Part shown: positions 51,164 to 59,376 of the stretch, one piece after another | Position numbering within the stretch: position 1 is the first letter of the stretch | How the letters are laid out: each line of letters starts with the position of its first letter | From: an uncultured Kiritimatiellota bacterium | GTDB taxonomy: Bacteria > Verrucomicrobiota > Kiritimatiellia > RFP12 > DVOR01 | Direction: 5' to 3' | Assembly (NCBI GenBank): GCA_944389945.1 | Contig: CALXOF010000003.1 | Coordinates: 1 to 64,000, forward strand | Length of the DNA: 64,000 nt | Notes under the pieces: model-generated | The model's database searches: none | The model's input: the letters and a program-made list of their open reading frames with translations, nothing else | What the model was told of the DNA's origin: nothing | Position numbers and translations under genes: made by a program

Positions 51164-51619
51164 ATGGATTTTAAGGCGCCCTACATGGACATTGCCATTA
51201 CCCGCGAAGAGACCCCGCCCGCAGACATCCTCACCGAAATCTGGGAGCGCTCTGTGCGCGCCACCCACACCTTCATCACCGAGGACGAAATCGCGATGTT
51301 CCGGCCGCAGGTGCGGGAGATGCTCCTGGCTATCCGCCCCTTTGTCCTGCGCGTGAACGGCGTGCCGAGCGGGTTCCTCGCGCTCAATGAACAGCACGTC
51401 GAGGCGCTCTTCATCGACCCGCCGCTCTTCTGCAAAGGCCTTGGCGGGCGTCTCCTCCGTGCGGCCATCGAGGCCGACGCGACGACCGTTGACGTGAACG
51501 AGGAGAATCCCGGCGCGTTGGCCTTTTATCTCGCTAGCGGTTTCCGCCAGACGGGCCGTTCGCCTCTTGACCCCTCCGGTCTGCCCCACCCCATCATCCA
51601 TCTGGCGTTGGGGCGCTGA
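51164..51619 (+). CDS. YjaB-like GNAT N-acetyltransferase
   Basis: 151 residues. It has the GNAT fold with an acetyl-CoA loop region FCKGLGGRLLRAAI and VDVNEENPGALAFYLASGF, and strong similarity in layout to E. coli YjaB (ERSVRATHTFI, FLALNEQHVEALFIDPP, TGRSPLDPSGLPHPIIHLAL). The substrate is unknown. The ATG at 51164 lies 7 nt after a -10 box; ATGs at 51155 (inside the -10) and 51185 are alternatives. The last would match the YjaB start best. Confidence 0.87.
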   Translation: MDFKAPYMDIAITREETPPADILTEIWERSVRATHTFITEDEIAMFRPQVREMLLAIRPFVLRVNGVPSGFLALNEQHVEALFIDPPLFCKGLGGRLLRAAIEADATTVDVNEENPGALAFYLASGFRQTGRSPLDPSGLPHPIIHLALGR

Positions 51620-51722
51620 CGCGCCCCAACGCCGGAGAACAGAAAACGGAAAACGGAGAACGCGCGACAAGCGCGCGACGGACAGAGCGGAATGAAGGGA
51701 CCAAGTTTCTAAGCTTCCCCAA
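51620..51722. repeat. Short repeat composite
   Basis: GGGGCGCTGACGCGCCCC hairpin (51613-51630, overlapping the GNAT stop), GARAACR units (51634-51660), then GCGCGACAAGCGCGCGACGGA (about 51662-51682, joined as elsewhere) and a short TTGGARGY-type remnant. Confidence 0.7.
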
Positions 51723-52520
51723 TCACTCGAGCGTTTTGTATATCAATGCCGCGCGGAGGTTGCCGTGCTTTGCGGCTTCAAGCAACCACTGCTTCGCCTG
51801 CGCGGTCGATTGCTCCACGCCGTGGCCGACATAATAGCACGCGCCGAGATTGTATTGTGCGGCGGCAAATCCTTGCTCTGCGGCCTTGCGAAACCACCGG
51901 ACAGCCTCTGTGTAGGACTGCGCCACACCTTGGCCGCTGTAATAGCACCTGCCGAGGGCGAATTGCGCGTAAGCATCGCCTTGCTCGGCGGCCTCGCGGA
52001 ACCACCGGGCGGCCTCCGTGTAAGATTGTTCCACGCCCCGGCCACCATAATAGCACCCACCGAGATAGAATTGCGCCTCGGCGTACCCTTGCTCCGCGGC
52101 TTTGCGATACCACTGGACGGCCTCCGCATAGGACGGTCTCACGCCTTGCCCTAAGGCATAATACAAGCCAAGGGAGAACTGCGCCCTGGCGAGGCCTTGC
52201 TCCGCGGCCTTGCGATGCCAGCGGACGGCCTCCGTGTAGGACTGTTCCACGCCTTCACCGACATGATAGCACACGCCGAGGGCAAGCTGGGCCTTGGCAT
52301 TGCCTTGCTCCGCGGCCTTGAGGAACCACTTAGCGGCCTCTGCGTAGGACTGCTTCACGCCTTGACCGTTGGCATAGCGCACGCCAAGCGTGAATTGTGC
52401 CTCGGCATTCTCCGCTTCCGTCTGGCCCTGTCCGGCGCTCGGCATCTCGGTCGTGGCCGTCGCGGCAGAAACGCCTACGACGCCCACGATAAGCCAGGTT
52501 GCCACGGACAGTCTTTTCAT
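51723..52520 (-). CDS. Secreted Sel1-repeat (TPR-like) protein
   Basis: 265 residues. A signal peptide (MKRLSVATWLIVGVVGVSAATA) precedes six 36-residue Sel1 repeats of the form AEAQF.LG..Y..G.GV.QSY.EA..W..KAAEQG. The repeats form an alpha-solenoid, probably for protein contacts in the periplasm. They are highly similar to each other in DNA, so copy number may vary. It lies 20 bases after the HAD gene. Confidence 0.9.
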   Translation of the reverse strand: MKRLSVATWLIVGVVGVSAATATTEMPSAGQGQTEAENAEAQFTLGVRYANGQGVKQSYAEAAKWFLKAAEQGNAKAQLALGVCYHVGEGVEQSYTEAVRWHRKAAEQGLARAQFSLGLYYALGQGVRPSYAEAVQWYRKAAEQGYAEAQFYLGGCYYGGRGVEQSYTEAARWFREAAEQGDAYAQFALGRCYYSGQGVAQSYTEAVRWFRKAAEQGFAAAQYNLGACYYVGHGVEQSTAQAKQWLLEAAKHGNLRAALIYKTLE

Positions 52521-52540
52521 GCGCGGCCCTCTGCCGGGCC

Positions 52541-53395
52541 TCAGGCCCAAGCGGGTTTGTCGGGGAGGGCGGCGGAGAAGTCGGCGATGAGGGCGGCCTC
52601 GCGCTCGGGGGTGTAGCGACCGGCGAGGAAGTCGGGGAAGACCTCGCGGGTGAAGCGCTCCCAGGAATCGCCTTCGCGGCCGGGAAGAATGGGGAAGAAA
52701 CGGCAACCGAAGGTGCGGGCGGCGTTGAGGTCACCAAAGGCATCACCCACCATCAGCACGTCGGCGGGAGGACGGCCCTCGGCAAGGGCGGCGAGCTGGG
52801 CGGGTTTGGCGCCGAGTTCCTGCCCGGCGACGAGGTCGACAAAGTCCAGCAGTCCGTGGGCACCCCAGTCCTGGCGCAGGACGCGTTCCGGGGACTGCGA
52901 CACGATGCCCACGCGGCAGGGACCGTGCATGGCGGCCAGCGCCTCGCGGACACCGGGGAAGACGTCAAAGACGGCGCCGGAGGTGAGGATGGCGTCGTTG
53001 ACCGCGTGGCCCCAAGCGAGGAGTTTTTCCAAGAGGGGCGAGGGGTGGTCGCGGAGCCAACCGGCGAGGGCGTCGGCGCTCAGGGGCAGACCACTCTCCA
53101 CAAAGGCGCGGAGGTCGGCGGTGGGCACGGGCGGGAAGCCGGCGGCGCGGACGTCGGGGTGGGCGTTGAAGGCCTCGAGGGTGAGGAGGATGGCGTTGAA
53201 GCGCGAGATGCCGCGGGTGGCGGAGAAGAGGTTCACGAAGTCGGCGCACGCGTGGTAGGCCGCGGCCTGGGACTGGAGGCCGAAGGCCTCGATGAACATC
53301 GGCTGAAGGAAACGGTGCTGCTTGGGCGCCATCGTGTCGAGGACGGTGCCGTCGCTGTCGAGCGCCACGCAGGCGCGGGGCGCGGGGCCGCTCAT
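52541..53395 (-). CDS. HAD-superfamily phosphatase
   Basis: 284 residues. HAD motif I is ALDSDGTVLDTM (Asp nucleophile in DSDGT), motif II is VGIVSQS, and motif III/IV is DVLMVGDAFGDLNAAR. A helical cap lies between. Phosphoglycolate-phosphatase-like, with the substrate unknown. It overlaps mazG by four bases (ATGA), so it may belong to the same housecleaning unit. Confidence 0.85.
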   Translation of the reverse strand: MSGPAPRACVALDSDGTVLDTMAPKQHRFLQPMFIEAFGLQSQAAAYHACADFVNLFSATRGISRFNAILLTLEAFNAHPDVRAAGFPPVPTADLRAFVESGLPLSADALAGWLRDHPSPLLEKLLAWGHAVNDAILTSGAVFDVFPGVREALAAMHGPCRVGIVSQSPERVLRQDWGAHGLLDFVDLVAGQELGAKPAQLAALAEGRPPADVLMVGDAFGDLNAARTFGCRFFPILPGREGDSWERFTREVFPDFLAGRYTPEREAALIADFSAALPDKPAWA

Positions 53396-54192
53396 GCGTG
53401 GGCCTCGCGTTTGACGGCGTCCCACTCGGCGTCGAGCTCCTCGAGGGAGAGCTTGCCCATCTCGCGGCCGGAGGCCTTGACGCGCTGTTCGACGGCCCTG
53501 AAGCGGCGGGCGAACTTCTCGGTAGCGGCGCGGAGGGCGCTCTCGGCGTCGACGTCCAGGTGGCGGGCGAGGTTGACAAGGGTGAAGAGGGCGTCGCCCA
53601 GTTCCTCGGAGACGCCCTCCTTCTTGCCTTCGCGCATGGCGGCGCGGAGTTCGGCGATCTCCTCGTCGAGCTTGGCATCGGGGCCCTCGGCGCCCTTCCA
53701 GTCGAAGCCGACCTTGGCGGCCTTGTGCTGGGTGCGTTGGGCGCGGAGGAGTGCGGGCAGGGCGGCGGGCACACCGTCGAGGGCGGAGGCCTTGGGGCTC
53801 TTGCGCTCGGTCTGCTTGATGCGCTCCCAGTTGCGGAGGGCGGCCTCGGTGTCGCCGGCGGCGGCCTGGCCGAAGACGTGCGGGTGACGGCGGATGAGCT
53901 TGTCGGCGAGGGCGTTGACCACGTCGTCGAAGCCGAAGGCGCCCTGCTCCTCGCGGATGTCGCACTGGAAGAGGACCTGGAGGAGGACGTCGCCGAGTTC
54001 CTCGCGGTGGTGCGGCAGGTCGTCGCCGGCCATGGCGTCGAGGAGTTCGTAGCACTCTTCCTGTAGGCAGGGCTCGATGGTCTTGAGGGTCTGGGCGCGG
54101 TCCCAGGGGCAACCGTCGGGGGCGCGCAGGGCCTTGAGCACCCAGCGCAGACGGTCCATGGGGGTGGCGAAATCGGTGAGGACGTCTCTCAT
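53392..54192 (-). CDS. mazG: Nucleoside triphosphate pyrophosphohydrolase MazG
   Basis: 266 residues. It has tandem MazG domains: LRAPDGCPWDRAQTLKTIEPCLQEECYELLDAM with EExxE-type metal ligands, and GDVLLQVLFQCDIREEQGAFGFDDVV. The second has KLDEEIAELRAAMREG and EELGDALFTLVNLARHLDVD. It hydrolyses aberrant or excess NTPs. It lies 12 bases downstream of the hypothetical gene. Confidence 0.94.
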   Translation of the reverse strand: MRDVLTDFATPMDRLRWVLKALRAPDGCPWDRAQTLKTIEPCLQEECYELLDAMAGDDLPHHREELGDVLLQVLFQCDIREEQGAFGFDDVVNALADKLIRRHPHVFGQAAAGDTEAALRNWERIKQTERKSPKASALDGVPAALPALLRAQRTQHKAAKVGFDWKGAEGPDAKLDEEIAELRAAMREGKKEGVSEELGDALFTLVNLARHLDVDAESALRAATEKFARRFRAVEQRVKASGREMGKLSLEELDAEWDAVKREAHA

Positions 54193-54204
54193 TTCTCTTC
54201 TTCC

Positions 54205-55206
54205 TTAGGCAAGCTTGGCAAAGGCCTCGGTGGCGGCCTGGAGCAACGCCTTCAGCGTCTGATAGGCCGAGGCCTCGGGATTGTCGACGGTGATACGGCG
54301 CTCGGCGGCCAGTGCGGCCAGGCCCGAGGCCTCGAGCGCTTGGGCGGACTCCTCGGGAGCGGGGCGGCGGCGGGTCTTGGCATCGCGCGGGAGGGCGACC
54401 GAGACGCGGATGGCGAGGTCCTCCAGGCGAATTTCGGCCACCCACTGAGCCTCGAAGGCGCGCCCCTCGATGCGCACGGTGCGCGTCAGGCTCAGGCGTC
54501 CGCCCGGTTCCGCACGGAGGGCATCGCCGCCCAGACCCGCGGCGCGGAGTTTGCCTTCCAAGCGCTTGGCGAAGGCCTCGGACTCCTCGGCAATCTCGCG
54601 GCGGAAGGAGAGGAGGCTTTCAATCTTCTCGCGGTTACGGTCATAGAAACGCAGGGCGTCGGTCAAATCTTTCATCGGTTCGGCTCCGGTGGTGCGGTCA
54701 AGCTCGGTCATCCAATCGGCCAGCGCGGCCCACCAGAAGGGGGCAGCCCCGCGCAGATAACCCGGCAGGAAACGCCGCAACTGCTCCAAAAAGTTAGGGA
54801 AGGATTCCGCCACAAAGGGCGGCGTGGGCGACTCCGCGCCTAGGAGGATGGCGGTGTTGAAGCGCTTGCGCGGGTCGGGCGGCGCCTCCGTGCCCTCGGG
54901 CAAGGCCCCCACGGCCACCCAGATGAGCGACCGCTCGGTCTCCACCCGCAACAGGCCGCCGGGCGCCAGGCGCACATCCGTCACGCGGCGCGGCGGCGGC
55001 TCCACCGGCGTCCCCGAGGCGCGCAAGAGCGCCGAGAGCACCAGGTCGCCCAGTCCGTGCGACTCCCGCGAATCCAAGAAAAAGGCCAACGGCCCCACGA
55101 GCCCATCGAAGCCCGGGGAGAGCCCGAACACCGTCCGCCGCGGCGGCTTACGGCCGAGCAGCCGCAGCTCCATCGCCGCTTGATCCAACTTCGCCTGCGT
55201 AATCAT
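54205..55206 (-). CDS. Hypothetical protein, first gene of the mazG operon
   Basis: 333 residues, no signal peptide or membrane span. Notable parts are GRKPPRRTVFGLSPGFDGLVGPLAFFLDSRESHGLGDLVL, a Pro-rich PVEPPPRRV, and helices around DRNREKIESLLSFRREIAEESEAFAKRLEGKLRAAGLG. I do not recognise the family. A TAAACT box with a TGG extension ends 6 nt before the ATG and there is no SD, so it may be leaderless. Confidence 0.75.
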   Translation of the reverse strand: MITQAKLDQAAMELRLLGRKPPRRTVFGLSPGFDGLVGPLAFFLDSRESHGLGDLVLSALLRASGTPVEPPPRRVTDVRLAPGGLLRVETERSLIWVAVGALPEGTEAPPDPRKRFNTAILLGAESPTPPFVAESFPNFLEQLRRFLPGYLRGAAPFWWAALADWMTELDRTTGAEPMKDLTDALRFYDRNREKIESLLSFRREIAEESEAFAKRLEGKLRAAGLGGDALRAEPGGRLSLTRTVRIEGRAFEAQWVAEIRLEDLAIRVSVALPRDAKTRRRPAPEESAQALEASGLAALAAERRITVDNPEASAYQTLKALLQAATEAFAKLA

Positions 55207-55212
55207 GTCTCT

Positions 55213-55221
55213 AGTTTACCA
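55213..55221 (-). promoter_or_regulatory. Extended -10 of the mazG operon, 6 nt from the start codon
   Basis: TGGTAAACT (box 55218-55213) on the minus strand, then AGAGAC and the ATG at 55206. Confidence 0.45.
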
Positions 55222-55247
55222 TATTCCACGACACCCATAGGAAGACC

Positions 55248-55665
55248 AATAGTGTCCAGTACTGTCCGAGGGAAAATAGAGACTCAGGGGACTGAGCGAC
55301 GCAAGAGAAACCGCAGATTCCGCAGATTTTGAGCAGATTAAGGGCGTGCTACCGCACGCAGGACTGCCAGTGTGTTTTTACCACAAAGAGCACAAAGATT
55401 CACAAAGGACACAAAGGTTTTGGGTGATTAGAGGAATGAGATGATTGGGAGGTGTGGGGCGCTGCCCCACGCCCCGGCAGGGAGAAGTTCTCCCTGCACC
55501 CCCGGCACGTCTGCGACGTGCCAGGTACGACGGATGATGCTTCCCGAAAAACACGAGAAACACAAGGGATGGGGATAGGGAGTGAGGCCCGGAGGGCCGA
55601 ACGGTGAAGTGCCCAGGCCCTTGCGTCCTTCGTGTCTTCGTGGAAACTGCCCCGGACAGTATTGA
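55248..55665. mobile_element. Candidate non-autonomous element filled with repeat modules
   Basis: A left end with AATAGTGTCCAGT and CTGTCCGAGGGAAAAT (about 55248-55276) and an inverted right end GCCCCGGACAGTATTG (about 55650-55665). Inside are a GCAGATT module, a CACAAAG 9-bp run (55380-55415), the inverted three-hairpin module (55453-55522) and the cruciform module (about 55565-55645). No transposase. A further AGTAGTGTCCAGGGAAAGT (55676-55694) follows directly. Confidence 0.4.
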
Positions 55666-55736
55666 TCGTGTCCCAGTAGTGTCCAGGGAAAGTCTTTCCT
55701 CAAAGACAGGCAATCCAAGTCTCTAGGCTTCCTCGT

Positions 55737-55804
55737 AATGACAGGTCTTGAGCAAAGTGCGTGGAGCGTATCCTATGCCCACGATTGCTCTTTGACAACT
55801 GAAT
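55737..55804 (+). promoter_or_regulatory. Orphan nut-like leader, copy C
   Basis: AATGACAGGTCTTGAGCAAA, then the hairpin CGTGG...CCACG (55760-55783) and the boxA TGCTCTTTGACAACTGAAT (55786-55804), the copy closest to the rRNA boxA consensus. The first AATGACAGG block of copies A and B is missing. It is followed by a CCTTAT...ATAAGG palindrome (about 55840-55860), as in copy B, and then the 3' end of a convergent gene. Confidence 0.5.
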
Positions 55805-55869
55805 GTATACTGATAAGCCGGAATACGCGTGCGCGCGTACCTTATTTTCTATATAAGGCCCCGAGACGC

Positions 55870-56871
55870 TCAGCGGCGCCAGAAGGCGGAGGAAAGGAGG
55901 TGGGCGTTGGCGCGGGTGGCGTAGCGAGAGCGAAGTTCGCGCCAACGGGGGGAGCGACGGTAACGGGGCAAGCAAAGCGCCGTGCAGACAAGCCATTTAG
56001 TGAGGTGGCAATAGGTGCGGACGGCGAGCCAACGCCACCAAGGGATGTCGGGGCGGAGGTCGGTGCGGGAAACACCGAGGACCTCTTTGACGAAGTTGAG
56101 CCAGATGACGGCGGCATCGAAGTAGCCGCCGCCCCAGCGGAAGCGCATGCGCGTGGGCAGGGCGATGCCGAAGAGGTAGTGGATGCAGGCGGGGCGGGGA
56201 ACCTCGAAGGCGAGGTAGGAGAAGATGCCCCATTCGTGGGGGAGACCCTTCACGTGGCCGGCACAGGCGAGGTTGAGAACGGTCTCATCGACGCAGGGGA
56301 TGTCAGGGTAGGTGCGGATGAGGTCAAGGCAGCGAGCGGTGACATCGTGCGCACGGAACCAGACCAGGTTGATGAGGAGGAAGCCGGAGCAGACGTAGTG
56401 GTCCCAGTCTTGGGAGATGTGGTGTTTGTCATACCACTTGCCAAAGTGTTGGTAGGGCTGAGTGCCGAGCTGGCCGAGCATGGCGGCGTCTGGATCGCGC
56501 AGGTCAAGGAGCTTGAGAGGGTCGTCGGTAAAGAGGGTGTCGGCATCGGAATAGACGCACCACTCGAGGTCGGGGAGAATGCTGGGGATGTCGAGGCGGC
56601 CATAGATGGCCATGCTGTTGCCGCGCCACTTGGGGAAGCCGGCGAACTGGGCCATGTCGAGCGGGTGGCGCACGATGGCGACCTCGCCAACGGCGGCGTG
56701 GGTCTCGGAGACGAAGCGGTCCCAGTCGGCATCGGGAATACCGCAGTCGAGGACGTGGAAAACGAGGTCGTCGGGACGCGCGCACATCTTAGCCGCACTG
56801 CAAAGAGAGACACGAGTGAGGAAGAGGTAATTGGCGTCGGTGGCGTAGACGAGGTGGAGGCGTTCGTTCAT
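55870..56871 (-). CDS. Family 8-like glycosyltransferase
   Basis: 333 residues. It starts MNERLHLVYATDANYLFLTRVSLCSA, the GT8 pattern, with the metal-binding DxD in VYSDADTLF. GFLLINLVWFRA, CVDETVLNLAC and a His-containing C-terminal CIHYLFG follow. It probably transfers a hexose to a surface glycan or lipid. It lies 9 bases after the MBL gene and is last in its operon. Confidence 0.85.
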   Translation of the reverse strand: MNERLHLVYATDANYLFLTRVSLCSAAKMCARPDDLVFHVLDCGIPDADWDRFVSETHAAVGEVAIVRHPLDMAQFAGFPKWRGNSMAIYGRLDIPSILPDLEWCVYSDADTLFTDDPLKLLDLRDPDAAMLGQLGTQPYQHFGKWYDKHHISQDWDHYVCSGFLLINLVWFRAHDVTARCLDLIRTYPDIPCVDETVLNLACAGHVKGLPHEWGIFSYLAFEVPRPACIHYLFGIALPTRMRFRWGGGYFDAAVIWLNFVKEVLGVSRTDLRPDIPWWRWLAVRTYCHLTKWLVCTALCLPRYRRSPRWRELRSRYATRANAHLLSSAFWRR

Positions 56872-56880
56872 GGCATCGTC

Positions 56881-57669
56881 TCAGAGGGTGAGGGAAAGGC
56901 CGTCGTAAGCGGGGAGGACGGTGGGGGGGAGATGGGGAAGGAGTTGGGCGTGGGTGTAGTCGTGGGAGAGGTGGGTGAGGAGGGTGCGGCGGGGGGCGAG
57001 GCGGGCGGCGTAGACCAGGGCGCGGCCCAGGGTGAGGTGGGTGGGGTGCGGGCGCGGACGGAGCATGTTGAGCACCAGAAGGTCGAGGCCGCGCATGAGG
57101 TCGAGGGTGGAGGCGGGGATTTCGTGGACGTCGGGGAGGTAGGCGAGGGAGCGGCCTTGGAAGTCGATGCGCAGACCGTTGGTCTCGATGGAGCCGTGGA
57201 TGACGGGCAGGGGGGTGAGGCGGGCGCCGAGGGCCTCGAAGGGCGCGGTGACAGAGATGAAGTCGATGAGCGGACGGTAGAGGCCGAGGGCGTTGCGGCG
57301 CTGGGTGATGTAGGGGAAGACGCGGTGCATGCCGGCGATGGTGTCGGGACCGGCATAGCAGGGAATGACGGCGTTGCCCTGCATGGTGTTGAAACGGCGG
57401 ATGTCGTCGAAGCCGAAGAGGTGGTCGGCGTGGGCGTGGGTGATGAAGACGGCATCGATACGCGACACGCGGCGGCGCAGGCACTGGGCGCGGAAGTCGG
57501 GCCCCGCGTCGAGCAGGAAGGTGCGGCCGCCGAGGGTGACGAGCGCGGAGGAACGGAGGCGTTCGTCGCGCGGGTCATGGCTCCGGCAGACCTCGCACCC
57601 ACACCCAATCAGCGGCACCCCCGTGGAGGTGCCAGTCCCCAAGAAGAGGATGGAGAAGTCGCCGTTCAC
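56881..57669 (-). CDS. MBL-fold hydrolase, PhnP/RNase Z-like
   Basis: 262 residues. Metallo-beta-lactamase fold: FLGTGTSTGVPLIGCGCEVCRS at the start (Cys residues as in PhnP), LLDAGPDFRAQ, the HxHxDH motif in ITHAHADHLFGFDD, and a late His in LTHLSHDYTH. Similar proteins are cyclic phosphodiesterases. The GTG start at 57669 overlaps the upstream stop by four bases (GTGA). Confidence 0.85.
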   Translation of the reverse strand: MNGDFSILFLGTGTSTGVPLIGCGCEVCRSHDPRDERLRSSALVTLGGRTFLLDAGPDFRAQCLRRRVSRIDAVFITHAHADHLFGFDDIRRFNTMQGNAVIPCYAGPDTIAGMHRVFPYITQRRNALGLYRPLIDFISVTAPFEALGARLTPLPVIHGSIETNGLRIDFQGRSLAYLPDVHEIPASTLDLMRGLDLLVLNMLRPRPHPTHLTLGRALVYAARLAPRRTLLTHLSHDYTHAQLLPHLPPTVLPAYDGLSLTL

Positions 57670-58763
57670 GCGAGTTGCTTTTCCCAGTCGGCGAAGCCGG
57701 CGCGGGTGCCGACCCAACGGAGGCCGACGACCTGGTCGCCGCGGCGGAGGATGGTCTTGCGGATGAAGGGCGGGGTCTCCTCCACGCACTTCTCCAGGAG
57801 GCCGGGGGAGCGGACGTCGCCAAGGGTGTGGAACTCCACGTCGCCGACCTTCATGAAGAGCGGCAGACGGGGGTCGGCCCAAGGCTGGGTGGGCTGACCG
57901 GCGAGCTCGGCGAGGAGGTTCTTCGCGGCGAGCTGGCCCATGAGCTGGGCGCGGCGGACGGAGCAGGTGGGGCGGCTGGCCGGCGGCTCGGCGGGGTCGC
58001 CCGCGGCATAGACGCAGGGCGCGAGGGAGAGGTCGCCACCGGTCTTGAGGTAGCCCTCGGTGCCGGCGGCGGGGCCGTTGGGGCGGGCGCCGGTGGAGCA
58101 GAGGAGCAGGTCGTCGGCGATGGTGCGGCCATTGGCGAGGGTGAGGCCCTCGGCGGTGATTTCGGCGACGCCGACGCCGACGCTGAGGGCGATGCCTTTG
58201 GCCTCGAGTGCGCGGCGGAGGGTGGCCTCGCAGTCGCCCAAGACCCCGCCGGCCAGGAAGGGCGCGGATTCGATGACGGTGACGCGGAGTCCGGCTTCGG
58301 CGGCACGGAGCGCGGCCTCAAGTCCGAGGACGCCGCCGCCGATGACGGTAATGGCCTTGCCGGGGGTGGCGGCCTCGCGGATGGCGAGGGCATCAGCCAG
58401 CGTCCAGAGGGTGTGGGCGCGGGTGCGTTCGCCCTTAAAGGGCGGCACGAAGGGGTGCGAACCGGGCGAGACGATGAGCCCATCGAAGGCCTGACCGTTC
58501 ACCGTGCGCGCCTGAACATCGACCGCTGTCGCGGGCTCGTGGCGCAGCGTGATGCCGGCCTTGGCGTAGGCGGCCTCGGGTTTGATGGCGATGGCATCGG
58601 GCGCGGCCTGACCGAAGGCGACCGCGATGAGGCGGGGCCGAAAGTAAGGCAGGCCGGGTTCGTTGGAGAAGAGGGTGACGGCGGCACCGGCGGCGGCGAG
58701 GGCGAAGGCGGCCTCAACGCCGGCGTGCCCGGCTCCGACAATGGCGATGGTGGGTTGGCTCAT
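57666..58763 (-). CDS. FAD-dependent NAD(P)H oxidoreductase
   Basis: 365 residues. Two Rossmann motifs: FAD loop IAIVGAGHAGVEAAFALAAAG and NAD loop ITVIGGGVLGLEAALRAAEAG. The C-terminal FAD motif is CVYAAGDPAEPP. It resembles rubredoxin or ferredoxin reductases and NADH-dependent nitrite reductase-type modules. No electron-carrier gene is adjacent, so the partner is unknown. The upstream gene ends four bases away. Confidence 0.85.
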   Translation of the reverse strand: MSQPTIAIVGAGHAGVEAAFALAAAGAAVTLFSNEPGLPYFRPRLIAVAFGQAAPDAIAIKPEAAYAKAGITLRHEPATAVDVQARTVNGQAFDGLIVSPGSHPFVPPFKGERTRAHTLWTLADALAIREAATPGKAITVIGGGVLGLEAALRAAEAGLRVTVIESAPFLAGGVLGDCEATLRRALEAKGIALSVGVGVAEITAEGLTLANGRTIADDLLLCSTGARPNGPAAGTEGYLKTGGDLSLAPCVYAAGDPAEPPASRPTCSVRRAQLMGQLAAKNLLAELAGQPTQPWADPRLPLFMKVGDVEFHTLGDVRSPGLLEKCVEETPPFIRKTILRRGDQVVGLRWVGTRAGFADWEKQLA

Positions 58764-58767
58764 GGTG

Positions 58768-59376
58768 TCACTCCTCCGGATATGCGGCGTCGCGGATGCG
58801 TGCCTCGGTGGCGATAATGGGCAGGAAGGCATCGTGGTCTTCCAAGGGAATGGAGGGCACAATCTGCGCTTCGTAACATAGGCCGACGCGAGTCGTGAAA
58901 TGGTTGTCCTCAAGCGGCCTCAGCAGACGGTCGTAGATGCCCGCGCCGTGGCCCAGACGGGCGCCTTCCGGGGAGAAGGCCAGTCCGGGAACGAGGACGA
59001 GCTCGATGTGCTCCGGCTTGCGCACGGGGAAGATTTCGGCGGGCTGCGGAATCCCATGAGGACCTTCAATCAGAGGCCCGTCGAGGTAGGCCCAGACATA
59101 CTGCTTGGCCTTGGCATCCCAAGCGGGGACGCACAGGGCTTGCTTGCGTTCCAAAATGAGAGCATTCAATCGCGTGGTGGGAAACTCATCGCCAACGCTA
59201 AGGTAGGTGGCAATAAGATGATCCTCTTCGTAAGGCCCGCCAAGCAGATTGACGAGGGCAATGACGGTATCGACGATTTCCTCGACGTCCGGATCCGGGT
59301 TTGCCGCGTGGGCGGCGGCACGCTTGGCCTTAGCCTCCACGCGCAAGGCGGCCTTCACGGCTTTCGGATTGTTCAT
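58768..59376 (-). CDS. 5-formyltetrahydrofolate cyclo-ligase
   Basis: 202 residues. ATP-dependent conversion of 5-formyl-THF to 5,10-methenyl-THF, linked to the folate chemistry of SHMT. It has a basic N-terminus (KAALRVEAKAKRAAAHA), IELVLVPGLAFSPEGARLGHGAGIYDRLL (phosphate-binding signature) and GLCYEAQIVPSIPLEDHD. The ATG overlaps proA by four bases. Confidence 0.93.
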   Translation of the reverse strand: MNNPKAVKAALRVEAKAKRAAAHAANPDPDVEEIVDTVIALVNLLGGPYEEDHLIATYLSVGDEFPTTRLNALILERKQALCVPAWDAKAKQYVWAYLDGPLIEGPHGIPQPAEIFPVRKPEHIELVLVPGLAFSPEGARLGHGAGIYDRLLRPLEDNHFTTRVGLCYEAQIVPSIPLEDHDAFLPIIATEARIRDAAYPEE